This document shows, one piece after another, positions 36,955 through 45,187 of a stretch of 45,302 bases of DNA. Numbering within the stretch: position 1 is the stretch's first letter; each line of letters opens with the position of its first letter. Source of the stretch: JBHPCZ01 sp042573625. GTDB taxonomy: Bacteria; Desulfobacterota; Desulfobacteria; Desulfobacterales; UBA11574. Below the pieces are notes generated by a model that saw only the letters and a program-made list of their open reading frames with translations, did not search any database and had not been told where the DNA came from. The stretch covers positions 1-45,302 of the forward strand of contig JBHPCZ010000015.1 in assembly GCA_042573625.1 (NCBI GenBank), written 5' to 3'. The position numbers were made by a program, and so were the translations under genes.

Positions 36955-38310
36955 ATGTTAGGTGAACGAGATAAAATACTTGTTGATAGCATTAAGCGGC
37001 TGCTTAGGCGGCAGGCGTCTAACCATTTGCGCAAGATTGTGAACAAGACGCATGCGGCAGACCTGTCTGTTGTATTCCGCTTCTTGTCGCTTTACGATCA
37101 GCATAAACTCTTTGAAATGATTGAGGACATCCAGCAGAAAGGTGTTCTTTTCAGCGAACTTGATGAAGGTGCTTTCCTGGCATTATCAGACCGTATAGAT
37201 TTGGATGAACTCGTTGAAATCCTAGAAAATATGCCCACCGATGATGTGGCAGACCTGATCGGCGGGCTGCCCGAGGAAAGGTCTAAAGCTATCCTTGAGC
37301 AAATGAAAAAAGAGGGTTCCGAAGAGGTTGAAGACCTGCTTCGTTACGGGGATGATACTGCGGGCGGTATTATGGTGCCTGACTTCATCGCGTTGAGAGA
37401 AGATACAACTGCAAAAGAGGCGATCGAGTCATTACAAAAAGAGTACCTGGATGTAGAGATGCCGTTTTATCTTTATGTGGTCGATGAATATGGCAATCTA
37501 GTGGGTGTCAGCTCATTAAGGCAGCTTGTGGTTGTTCCTCCCGAGACGTTACTCAAAGATTTCATGTCCACTGATGTCTTTTCTGTAAAAACCAGCATGG
37601 ACCAGGAAGAGGTGGCGAAAATTGTTGCCCTGTATAACATACTGGCTGTTCCGGTTGTGGATGAAACCAACAAGCTGGTGGGTATCGTTACCGTGGATGA
37701 CGTTATCGATATTTTCAGAGAAGAAGCAACGGAAGATATTTTGAAAATGGCCGGGGTGGGCGGAGAAGAGTTTATCGAAACACAGTCTGTTTTAAGAAGC
37801 ACAAGGATCCGCCTTCCGTGGTTGTTTGCAAGCTGTATTGGCGGTATCATTGCCTTTTTTATTATTGGCCACTTTGAAGGGAGCCTGAAAAAGTTGGCTT
37901 ATCTTGCCGCATTCATCCCCGTTATCCTGGGTATGGGTGGAAATATTGGCACTCAGACCTCCACCATTGTTGTACGGGGCCTTGCTACAGGACGCCTCAA
38001 CATAAGAAATACCTGGTCTGTTGTTCTTAAAGAGCTTATTGTTGGATTAATCCTGGGTGTGATTTATGGATCTCTTATTGGCACCGTTGCTCAATTTCGA
38101 TACAGCGCGAAGATGGTGGCCATATCTGTGGGGCTTGCTGTGATCAGTTCAATGTCTATCGCCGCGCTGGTGGGTTCCCTGGTACCCATGATTTTTGCAA
38201 GAATAAATGTCGATCCTGCCGTTGCAACAGGTCCTTTTGTTACCACTTCGATCGATATTATCGCTGTCTTTTTATATTTTGAGATTGCCACCATATTGAT
38301 TGGTATATAG
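36955..38310 (+). CDS. mgtE: Magnesium transporter MgtE
   Basis: This 451-residue transporter has the cytoplasmic MgtE N domain (about 25-130, with LENMPTDDVADLIGGLPEE). A CBS pair (about 135-255) acts as the magnesium sensor. A five-helix membrane domain (about 285-450) contains the signature GMGGNIGTQTSTIVVRGLATG. It takes up Mg2+ and closes when cytoplasmic Mg2+ is high. Length is normal. No magnesium riboswitch fits in the 34-bp upstream gap. The recO ATG follows its stop by four bases. Confidence 0.95.
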   Translation: MLGERDKILVDSIKRLLRRQASNHLRKIVNKTHAADLSVVFRFLSLYDQHKLFEMIEDIQQKGVLFSELDEGAFLALSDRIDLDELVEILENMPTDDVADLIGGLPEERSKAILEQMKKEGSEEVEDLLRYGDDTAGGIMVPDFIALREDTTAKEAIESLQKEYLDVEMPFYLYVVDEYGNLVGVSSLRQLVVVPPETLLKDFMSTDVFSVKTSMDQEEVAKIVALYNILAVPVVDETNKLVGIVTVDDVIDIFREEATEDILKMAGVGGEEFIETQSVLRSTRIRLPWLFASCIGGIIAFFIIGHFEGSLKKLAYLAAFIPVILGMGGNIGTQTSTIVVRGLATGRLNIRNTWSVVLKELIVGLILGVIYGSLIGTVAQFRYSAKMVAISVGLAVISSMSIAALVGSLVPMIFARINVDPAVATGPFVTTSIDIIAVFLYFEIATILIGI

Positions 38311-38314
38311 ACAT

Positions 38315-39079
38315 ATGTCGAGTTTTTCCACGCCTGCCATTATGCTCCGGCGTACCGATTTTGGGGACTATGATCTTATTCTTTCGTTTTTTACACTCAA
38401 CAGAGGCAAACTTTCAATCATTGCAAAATCTGCAAAGAAAAGCATCAAGCGATTTTCAGGCATCCTTGAACTTTTTTATGTCTTGGATATCGTGTACAGT
38501 CCCGGTCGAGGAAGAAGGCTTCCCGTCCTGCAGGAAGCCATATTAAATCAACCTTTTTCCAATATCCGATCAAATGTTAAAAAGACAGCCTATGCCAGTT
38601 ACTGGGCCGAATTAACAAATGAATGGATGGAGGAAGACGAAAGACAAGCCCATCTTTATCATCTGCTTTGCCATACACTGGAGAAACTTGATGTGGATCA
38701 AACTCCCGAAGCAGCGCTTTCCATTCTTTTTCAGATGAGATTTATGACAATTTCCGGTTTTTCTCCGAATTTAAAGGAATGCAGCGTTTGCCGGATCGAA
38801 ATGGAGAGAATGAAACTCAACAGAATTGTCTTTGATCTGGGAAAAGGAAGCCTTGTGTGTGATAGATGTGTTACCCGATTATCAGGGAACCTGTCTCTTT
38901 CCAAAGGAACGATCAAGCAGCTCCAATGGATCCAAAACGGAGCGTTAGAGAAGGCGGCGAGGATTAGATTCACTCCTCAAGCTATGGAAGAAGGCTTGGC
39001 GTTTTTGGAAGCATTTGTACCCTATCATTTGGGGAAAGAGCCCAGAAGCTTGACTTTCTTGCGGCAGATACGGGGATGA
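38315..39079 (+). CDS. recO: DNA repair protein RecO
   Basis: This 254-residue protein has an N-terminal OB fold (TPAIMLRRTDFGDYDLILSF start), a helical middle and a zinc site at C156, C159, C182 and C185. RecO works with RecR and RecF to load RecA on SSB-coated single-stranded DNA and can anneal strands. The length fits the family. ATG 38315 is chosen over a start inside mgtE. A purine-rich repeat follows, so the transcript with the GHMP kinase may be interrupted. Confidence 0.93.
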   Translation: MSSFSTPAIMLRRTDFGDYDLILSFFTLNRGKLSIIAKSAKKSIKRFSGILELFYVLDIVYSPGRGRRLPVLQEAILNQPFSNIRSNVKKTAYASYWAELTNEWMEEDERQAHLYHLLCHTLEKLDVDQTPEAALSILFQMRFMTISGFSPNLKECSVCRIEMERMKLNRIVFDLGKGSLVCDRCVTRLSGNLSLSKGTIKQLQWIQNGALEKAARIRFTPQAMEEGLAFLEAFVPYHLGKEPRSLTFLRQIRG

Positions 39080-39125
39080 CCGGGAGTCAGGTGACAGAAG
39101 ACAGAGAACAGAGGGCGGAGGGCAG

Positions 39126-39160
39126 GAAGATAAGAAGTTGAGAAGTTGAGAAGATCAGAA
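39126..39160 (+). repeat. Purine-rich dispersed repeat, copy 2
   Basis: Identical over 35 bp to 153-187, and likewise embedded in a purine-rich tract (about 39080-39200) with GACAGA, GGCAG and AGATGAGAAG words. The tract runs into the first codons of the GHMP kinase gene, which makes that start uncertain. Confidence 0.8.
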
Positions 39161-39187
39161 GATGAGAAGTCAGATGGCAGAGGACAG

Positions 39188-40276
39188 ATGCAACAACTAT
39201 CAGGCGACACGCAACGCGCAACACACACCTTTAAAAGCATCATTGAATCGCATCAAATCGCGGCATCGGCCCCATGTAGAATCGACATGGGCGGAACGCT
39301 TGATATTAACACATTTTATTTTCCCCTAAGGCACCTTTCGCCGTGCACCTTTAACATTGCAATCAACTTAAGGACTCGAGTTCGCCTTCTACCCTATCAG
39401 GAAGGCATGGTAAAAGTTTCTTCAAAAGGATTCGACAGTGCAGTTTTTCCACTTGATAAAGTCCCATTTGATCATCCGCTGGGGCTTATATTTTCGATAG
39501 CCGCCTATTTTCGAGCCCAGGGGATTCATATTGATATTGACTCCTCATCGCCTCCACGCAGCGCTTTGGGTGGATCATCTGTCGCGGCGGTGGCTCTGAT
39601 TTCAGCATTATCAAAAATTTATGAGAAAATGGGTTCGAAGCCTCTGACGAGACAAAAAACAGCTCTTCTTGCCCATGCGCTCGAGGGTAGTGTTGCGGGC
39701 GTGCCGTGCGGCCTCCAGGACCAGCTCGCTGCAATATACGGCGGTGTTAATGCATGGTACTGGCCGGCAAGTATTGAAGAACCTATTTTCAGTAAAAGGG
39801 CGGTTGTTGTAAAAGAATCGTTTAACGATTTTGAAGCGCATCTGCTTCTGGCTTATTGCGGCGTTCCGCATGAGTCAAAGAATATTAACAACAAGTGGGT
39901 ACAACAGTTTCTTTCAGGTAAATATTATGAAGATTGGACAGAAATAATTGACTGTACCCATACGTTTGTCGATGCGATTATTGACCGGAACTTTAAAGAT
40001 GCATGCACATCGATGAACAGAGAATTGTCAATACGGAGGAAATTAACACCCGGGGTACTTGACGCAATGGGAGAAAAGCTTGCCGATGCCGCATTGGAAA
40101 ACAGCTGCGGTGCAAGGTTCACCGGTGCTGGCGGTGGTGGCTGTGTTTGGGCAATTGGTGAAATCGAGGATATTGACAAATTAAAAGGTATATGGGAAAG
40201 AGTTCTTTCAGATCGAGAAGATGCCCGCCTGCTTGACGTAAATATAGATCCTGACGGGTTGTTGTGCGGTTTTTAA
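39188..40276 (+). CDS. GHMP-family sugar kinase
   Basis: This 362-residue kinase has the family's ATP-binding motif P-P-R-S-A-L-G-G-S-S (GGSS at 128-131) and the third motif TGAGGGGCVWAIG (from about 312). An N-terminal APCRIDMGGTLD replaces the usual start. This pattern resembles galactokinase and D-glycero-D-manno-heptose-7-phosphate kinase, and the exact sugar cannot be told. The first ~20 residues from ATG 39188 come from repeat-like DNA and may not be native. No strong ribosome site is seen. It lies between recO and glyQ. Confidence 0.8.
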   Translation: MQQLSGDTQRATHTFKSIIESHQIAASAPCRIDMGGTLDINTFYFPLRHLSPCTFNIAINLRTRVRLLPYQEGMVKVSSKGFDSAVFPLDKVPFDHPLGLIFSIAAYFRAQGIHIDIDSSSPPRSALGGSSVAAVALISALSKIYEKMGSKPLTRQKTALLAHALEGSVAGVPCGLQDQLAAIYGGVNAWYWPASIEEPIFSKRAVVVKESFNDFEAHLLLAYCGVPHESKNINNKWVQQFLSGKYYEDWTEIIDCTHTFVDAIIDRNFKDACTSMNRELSIRRKLTPGVLDAMGEKLADAALENSCGARFTGAGGGGCVWAIGEIEDIDKLKGIWERVLSDREDARLLDVNIDPDGLLCGF

Positions 40277-40293
40277 CTCGTGTAATATGATAG

Positions 40294-40317
40294 GATTGGT
40301 TTCGTGTGTTAAACCAA
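40294..40317 (+). other. Stem-loop upstream of glyQ
   Basis: ATTGGTTT (40294-40301) pairs with AAACCAAT (40310-40317) around an 8-base loop, in the 91-bp gap between the GHMP kinase and glyQ. No T-run follows, so a terminator is unlikely. It could be a leader hairpin. Confidence 0.4.
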
Positions 40318-40367
40318 TTCAATCGACATACCTTATAAACCATCAATTATTTTATGAGGAAGGGCAA

Positions 40368-41243
40368 ATGAATTTTCAAGATGTGATTATGTCGTTAGAG
40401 AAATTTTGGGCAAAAAAGGGATGTGTTGTGGCTCAACCCTATGACATAGAGGTGGGAGCCGGAACCTTTCATCCAGCGACACTGTTGAGGGCCCTTGGAC
40501 CTGAACCATGGGATGTGGCTTACGTCCAGCCATCAAGACGGCCAACGGACGGTCGCTATGGAGAAAATCCGAATCGGCTGCAGCATTACTACCAGTATCA
40601 GGTAATTCTGAAACCTTCACCGTATGACGTTCAAAAACAGTACCTGGACAGCCTGAAGGTACTTGGAGTCGATCCCCTTGAACATGACATAAGGTTTGTT
40701 GAAGACGATTGGGAATCCCCTACGCTGGGCGCATCCGGTTTAGGGTGGGAGGTCTGGCTGGACGGCATGGAGATCACCCAATTTACATATTTTCAATTGT
40801 GTGGAAGTGTCGAGCTTTTTCCGATATCCGTTGAACTCACCTATGGGTTGGAGCGTATCGCCATGTACTTGCAGGGTGTCGACAACGTGTATGATCTGAA
40901 ATGGAATGACAAGGTGACATACGGGCACGTTCATCATCAGCAAGAAGTGGAACAATCTACCTACAACTTTGAGAAGGCAGACGTGGGTATGCTGCTCGAT
41001 TTTTTTAATAAATACGAGGCTGAATCCAGCCGGTTAATTAAAGAATCATTGGTTCTCCCCGCGTATGAGTACTGCCTGAAGTGTTCCCATACATTTAACC
41101 TTCTGGACGCACGTGGCGCTATCAGCGTTATGGAGAGGACCAGTTATATCGGACGGATAAGAAACCTTGCCAGAGCCTGCGCAGAGGGATATCTGAAGCA
41201 AAGGGAGGAGATGGGGTATCCGCTGTTGGAAAAGGAAAAATGA
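40368..41243 (+). CDS. glyQ: Glycyl-tRNA synthetase alpha subunit
   Basis: This 291-residue protein has the exact family length. It begins MNFQDVIMSLEKFWAKKGC and contains GAGTFHPATLLRALGPEPW, VQPSRRPTDGRYGENPNR and YFQLCGS, the class II catalytic core that binds glycine and ATP. It forms an alpha2-beta2 tetramer with GlyS. The start at 40368 follows GAGGAAGGG. The open frame extends upstream without a ribosome site, so that extension was rejected. glyS starts 91 bp downstream. Confidence 0.97.
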   Translation: MNFQDVIMSLEKFWAKKGCVVAQPYDIEVGAGTFHPATLLRALGPEPWDVAYVQPSRRPTDGRYGENPNRLQHYYQYQVILKPSPYDVQKQYLDSLKVLGVDPLEHDIRFVEDDWESPTLGASGLGWEVWLDGMEITQFTYFQLCGSVELFPISVELTYGLERIAMYLQGVDNVYDLKWNDKVTYGHVHHQQEVEQSTYNFEKADVGMLLDFFNKYEAESSRLIKESLVLPAYEYCLKCSHTFNLLDARGAISVMERTSYIGRIRNLARACAEGYLKQREEMGYPLLEKEK

Positions 41244-41334
41244 TATTATAGGCAATTCAGTTAATATAATGATGCAGGGTACATGATGAACGATTCATGA
41301 ACCGGTATCTGATAAAATGAAAACAGGAGTCGAC

Positions 41335-43413
41335 ATGAAAACTTTATTGCTTGAGATAGGGACAGAAGAGATACCTGCAGGATACATTGCACCTGCACTA
41401 AATACATTATCATCAACCCTGACGCAAAAGATGACTGATGCTCGTATTAAACACGGCAGCGCCAAGGTTTATGCAACGCCGAGACGTCTTACAGTGGAAG
41501 TAAAAAACGTTGCGGACAAGCAGACGCCTCTTTCTTCGGAAGTGTTGGGGCCTCCTGAAAAGATCGGATTTGATGATAAAAAACAACCTACTGTTGCTGC
41601 CAAAAAATTTGCCGAAAAGGTGGGTGTGCCGGTAAGCTCTCTAATCGTGAAGGACACGAAAAAAGGTCGTTATTTGTGTGCAAAAGTTGCGGAACGCGGA
41701 CTTGCAACGCAAACCATTATGAAAAATATACTGCCGGAAGCGATCTTGGGGATACCATTTCCCAAAACCATGAAATGGGCGGAGCTTGACATTGAATTTG
41801 CCAGGCCCATACATTCGATCGTGGCCCTTTTGGGAGAAAAGATCATTCCGTTTACCCTGGGCGATACCAAAAGCGGAAGAGATACCAACGGACACTATTT
41901 TATGCATCCTGGCAAGGTTAAGATTTCCCATCCCCAGGATTACGTTAAGACACTTCATTCCGTAAATGTGCTTGTCGACTTGGAGGAGCGAAGAAAAGGT
42001 GTTGAGACAGAGGCCGGAAAAGCTGCTGACAGCGTTGGCGGAATGGTTCTGCCGGATGATGAACTGGTGGATATCGTAAAAAATCTGGTCGAGTATCCGA
42101 TAGCTACGGCCGGTAAATTTGACAAGGAATTCCTGGAAGTTCCCCGGGAAGTTTTGATTACGGCCATGCGGGAACACCAGAAATATTTTGCAGTCGTCGA
42201 TAAAAAGGGAAGCCTTATGCCCTGTTTTGTCGCAATGAACAACACCCTTACAAAAGATATGGATCTGGTGGCAACCGGCCATGAGTGGGTACTCAGAGCA
42301 CGCCTTGCTGACGCCCAATTCTTTTACAAAAGCGATCTGGAGGAATCATCCGACGAACGGGTCGAAAAGCTGAAGGGCGTTCTTTTCCAGGCCAAACTCG
42401 GGTCCATGCATGAAAAGATCAAGCGTGTTCAAAGGATTGCCGGATTCATCGCAGGTTCTGTGGATGGCGGTTCGAATCTGAAAAAGCAGGCTACAAGGGC
42501 TGCCTGGTTGTGCAAATCTGATCTTGTCAGCCATGTTGTGGGTGAATTTCCCAAGCTGCAGGGGATCATGGGCAGGGTGTATGCTTCTGTTGAGAAGGAA
42601 CCCAAGAATGTAGCTGCCGCGATTGAAGAACATTACCGCCCGATTTATTCCGGGGGGCAGCTTCCTGAAACTAAAGCCGGTGCGATTTTAAGTATTGCAG
42701 ACAAGATCGATACGATTTGCGGGTTCTTTTCAGTGGGGCTTGTTCCAACAGGCGCATCCGACCCTTATGCTTTGCGACGACAGGGGATCGGAATTATTCA
42801 GATTATGCTTGATCAAGGGTTTTCAGTTTCATTGAGAAGCATGATTGAAAAAAGCCTGAAGCTATACAAAATAAAGGGCGCGAAGAAGAAGCGTGAAATC
42901 GCCGACAAGGTGAACACCTTTTTATCTAATCGTATGACACATCAACTGGCGGAAGAAGGATTTTCAAAAGATGTTATCGCCGCAGTAGCAGGTGTTTCAG
43001 TGGGAAGTGTGCCGGGCGTATGGAACCGTGTCAAGGCGCTTCAGGATCTTAAGACCGCGCCTGATTTCGAACCGCTGGCGGTTGCATTCAAGCGCGTCGT
43101 TAATATTATAAAAAAATCGGGTCGCCTTGTTCGGAAAAAGGTCGACAAGAGCCTGCTTCAGGATAAATCCGAGATCGCGCTATATTCGGCATACAAAAAG
43201 GTTAACAAGAAAGTGTCAAACGACCTGAAAAAAGGAAGTTTGGAAAAGGCACTTCATGAAATTGCCTCGCTGCGAGGCCCTGTTGATGATTTTTTTGACG
43301 GCGTCATGGTGATGGCCAAAGATAAAAAGATACGCAACAACAGGCTTGCGCTGCTGGGCCAAATATCGAACCTGTTCGAACTGTTTGCAGATTTTTCTAA
43401 AATCACCACTTAA
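41335..43413 (+). CDS. glyS: Glycyl-tRNA synthetase beta subunit
   Basis: This 692-residue protein begins MKTLLLEIGTEEIPAGYI, typical of GlyS. It contains GHYFMHPGKVKI, MREHQKYFAV and GASDPYALRRQ, with a C-terminal anticodon-binding region of the DALR type. It supplies tRNA recognition for the alpha2-beta2 enzyme. ATG 41335 is chosen because AGGAG lies six bases upstream. An ATG 18 bases earlier is less well placed. A strong hairpin follows the stop. Confidence 0.97.
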   Translation: MKTLLLEIGTEEIPAGYIAPALNTLSSTLTQKMTDARIKHGSAKVYATPRRLTVEVKNVADKQTPLSSEVLGPPEKIGFDDKKQPTVAAKKFAEKVGVPVSSLIVKDTKKGRYLCAKVAERGLATQTIMKNILPEAILGIPFPKTMKWAELDIEFARPIHSIVALLGEKIIPFTLGDTKSGRDTNGHYFMHPGKVKISHPQDYVKTLHSVNVLVDLEERRKGVETEAGKAADSVGGMVLPDDELVDIVKNLVEYPIATAGKFDKEFLEVPREVLITAMREHQKYFAVVDKKGSLMPCFVAMNNTLTKDMDLVATGHEWVLRARLADAQFFYKSDLEESSDERVEKLKGVLFQAKLGSMHEKIKRVQRIAGFIAGSVDGGSNLKKQATRAAWLCKSDLVSHVVGEFPKLQGIMGRVYASVEKEPKNVAAAIEEHYRPIYSGGQLPETKAGAILSIADKIDTICGFFSVGLVPTGASDPYALRRQGIGIIQIMLDQGFSVSLRSMIEKSLKLYKIKGAKKKREIADKVNTFLSNRMTHQLAEEGFSKDVIAAVAGVSVGSVPGVWNRVKALQDLKTAPDFEPLAVAFKRVVNIIKKSGRLVRKKVDKSLLQDKSEIALYSAYKKVNKKVSNDLKKGSLEKALHEIASLRGPVDDFFDGVMVMAKDKKIRNNRLALLGQISNLFELFADFSKITT

Positions 43414-43418
43414 AGGCA

Positions 43419-43452
43419 ATGGGCAAGGGGCCAAATACGGCCCCTTGCCCAT
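43419..43452 (+). terminator. Strong hairpin after glyS, probable terminator
   Basis: ATGGGCAAGGGGCC (43419-43432) pairs perfectly with GGCCCCTTGCCCAT (43439-43452) around six bases. There is no T-tract on either side, so it is not a classical terminator. It sits six bases after the stop, between convergent genes. Confidence 0.55.
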
Positions 43453-43524
43453 AACTCCGTAATTGTAAAGCCGAGAAATCGTCTGCCCGCCCTTGCCGTA
43501 TTAACACGCCGAAAACCTGTATAT

Positions 43525-44334
43525 TCAGATTGAATCGTTTCCATAAAAACTGGATTGCTCGCTTGTCATAAAGCTGAATTTGCGGGTCTTATGGTTATTC
43601 GACCCGAACGCATCGGGGATAAATGTACGTTCCCAAAAAGTTATCTTGCCGGATTTTTCCATGAGTATGATTGAGGATGAACGCGTCCCGTAAAACGAGC
43701 TGAAGACAAAAATGGGTGAAAGAATGCGTTCCCAGTCAAGGTCGAAACCGGTATCTGGAAGCGTGTCATCAGAAGGGTAGGTTTTATCTTCAAGGATACT
43801 GAAAATATCTTCGGAATTTATCTTGGCATGACTTGATATCAGCGCTTCAAAAGCAGCTTTCCCTCTTTCTACCTTTGGCCAGGGCGTGTCAAGAAGGCGA
43901 TTACTCAGTCCATAAAGACCGGATGATATCTGTTGGATGCTGTTTTGTCTGTTCGAGTAGTAGAAAATCCCATCCCCGTCCCCAACAATCAGATTGAACC
44001 CATTATATCTCTGCCCGATGGTTTTAACATGTTCTAAATAGCGCTTTGGCGATTCTTTTCCAACAGAAAAATTACTGACAAGGAGGCCGCGGGAAGGTGC
44101 ATTTTTGTTCCGTAGTGCCTGTTCTCTGAAATTGGTAATTGCAGCGATACGTCCGGTTCGGGTTAGGCCAAGCCATGTCCCCTGGTTTTTCAAATCCCGG
44201 CCGGCAAGGATATCCGGCGCGTCATCCCAGTAGTCAAGGGGCCTTGTGGGGCGATTATAATATTCATCTCTGTTTGCGGCCAGAATCAGTGGATAGTCCG
44301 GGTGCATTTGATATGATAGAAGAAGAATACACAT
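43525..44334 (-). CDS. NRDE-family protein (TANGO2-like)
   Basis: This 269-residue protein has the defining start: Met-Cys, HPDYPLILAANRDE with NRDE at 21-24, then RPT. DILAGRDLKNQGTWLGLTRTG and ITNFRE follow, as in this family, which is related to Ntn-hydrolase folds. Cys2 would become the N-terminal nucleophile after Met removal. The family's substrate is not settled (links to lipid, acyl-CoA and haem handling have been proposed for TANGO2). Length is normal. The conserved N-terminus fixes the start at 44334, yet no ribosome site is visible upstream. Confidence 0.88.
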   Translation of the reverse strand: MCILLLSYQMHPDYPLILAANRDEYYNRPTRPLDYWDDAPDILAGRDLKNQGTWLGLTRTGRIAAITNFREQALRNKNAPSRGLLVSNFSVGKESPKRYLEHVKTIGQRYNGFNLIVGDGDGIFYYSNRQNSIQQISSGLYGLSNRLLDTPWPKVERGKAAFEALISSHAKINSEDIFSILEDKTYPSDDTLPDTGFDLDWERILSPIFVFSSFYGTRSSSIILMEKSGKITFWERTFIPDAFGSNNHKTRKFSFMTSEQSSFYGNDSI

Positions 44335-44448
44335 AATTGTGAAAAATAAAGCATATTTGATCGTAAATCAATACAGATCAATCCGTATTCCTATCGATCA
44401 TTTTGTTAAAAAATATACATCAAATTAAAGAAATTTGCACGTTTTTTC

Positions 44449-44477
44449 TTTACTTTAGCGCCTGCTGTTGTTACAAT
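44449..44477 (+). promoter_or_regulatory. Putative promoter before the 60-residue ORF
   Basis: TTTACT (44449-44454), 17 bp and TACAAT (44472-44477) match sigma-70 boxes moderately. They lie about 30 bp before ATG 44508. They are in the AT-rich 173-bp gap shared with the divergent NRDE gene. Confidence 0.4.
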
Positions 44478-44507
44478 CCCGCACAATAAAAATTGTATTA
44501 AACCGTT

Positions 44508-44690
44508 ATGTCAAAAAGAATGATTCTTTCAAAAAAACCGGGTGCTTCGCACCCGGATGAAAGTTCAACTTTAAAGCACAGGCGTTCTTTTGCCGTTTCG
44601 GCCGATGGCCGAAAATTCAAGCCCCCCGCTTTGCGGGTGGTAGTTGACTCGCTGGGTCGGATAAACATTCACGACCCCGATTATTATTAA
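44508..44690 (+). CDS. Small basic hypothetical protein (60 residues)
   Basis: The frame starts MSKRMILSKKPGASHPDESS and ends VVVDSLGRINIHDPDYY. It has a basic N-terminus and an acidic, aromatic end. No family is recognised. Its DNA contains a CCGGGTGC-TTC-GCACCCGG hairpin (44538-44556) and other short GC palindromes, so part may be repeat-derived. A plausible promoter and the following small membrane-protein gene (30 bp gap) support expression, but there is no good ribosome site. Confidence 0.5.
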   Translation: MSKRMILSKKPGASHPDESSTLKHRRSFAVSADGRKFKPPALRVVVDSLGRINIHDPDYY

Positions 44691-44720
44691 AATTCAAAAC
44701 CTTGAAGGAGACGTATAAAG

Positions 44721-44876
44721 ATGGACATCAGCAGGAAGTTGGGCATCCTGGTTGTTTTTGGTGTACCGGCCATTGTTGGCGGCGGTATTACTTATCATAT
44801 TTTCGGCAGCTATGTACCGGTTTTCATTTTTGAAACCCTTCTTGTACTGGTGGCTGGCGGTTTTATCAGCAGGTAA
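44721..44876 (+). CDS. Small two-helix membrane protein (51 residues)
   Basis: ATG 44721 follows GAAGGAG (44704-44710) and the frame ends TAA 44874-44876. The product begins MDISRKLGILVVFGVPAIVG. It has two hydrophobic segments, about 7-24 (with GVPAIVGGGI) and about 31-48 (FIFETLLVLVAGGF), joined by a short loop. It is probably a small inner-membrane protein of unknown function. A longer frame at 44752-45078 in another phase is a shadow of it. Confidence 0.55.
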   Translation: MDISRKLGILVVFGVPAIVGGGITYHIFGSYVPVFIFETLLVLVAGGFISR

Positions 44877-45154
44877 TAAGCCGGCCCTTCAACGAAATAA
44901 GCACGCCACCTTTCTATATTATTTTCACGACGTTCCCTTTGCCATATCTAAAAAGGGAGTGTTGGGACTCTTTTTTTTAAAAGCAATTTCCCTTGTATAT
45001 TATCTTACGATAACGCGTACCCACAGCGTCGTTTTTTGGGTGGATGTAAAGAACCCGGAGATATCGAATATCCCGTGAAGAGGTGTTTGAGGATAAAAAA
45101 CATTTACCTGTTATACAATAATCGGTTGCTCCCTAATTTTTTAAGGAGGGGTTG
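44877..45154 (+). other. Gap with a weak terminator before the AI-2E-type permease
   Basis: No gene is supported. AAAAAGGGAGT (from about 44950) can pair with ACTCTTTTT around 44966-44974, followed by more T. That gives a weak rho-independent terminator for the two small genes. The right part leads to the AAGGAGG at 45143-45149. Confidence 0.4.
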
Positions 45155-45187
45155 ATGCTTTTGGATTGGAGGCATCATGCTGGATAG
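45155..45187 (+). CDS. Possible 10-residue leader peptide overlapping the permease start
   Basis: ATG 45155 sits five bases after a strong AAGGAGG (45143-45149) and encodes MLLDWRHHAG before TAG 45185-45187. It overlaps the first 11 bases of the permease gene, whose own GGAGG lies within the mini-ORF. Leader translation could affect permease translation. The evidence is positional only. Confidence 0.3.
   Translation: MLLDWRHHAG

Noticed and set aside
44752..45078. 108-codon hydrophobic frame near the right end
   Set aside because: It is out of phase with the better-supported 51-residue membrane protein (GAAGGAG plus ATG 44721). It lacks a ribosome site and crosses a terminator-like hairpin.
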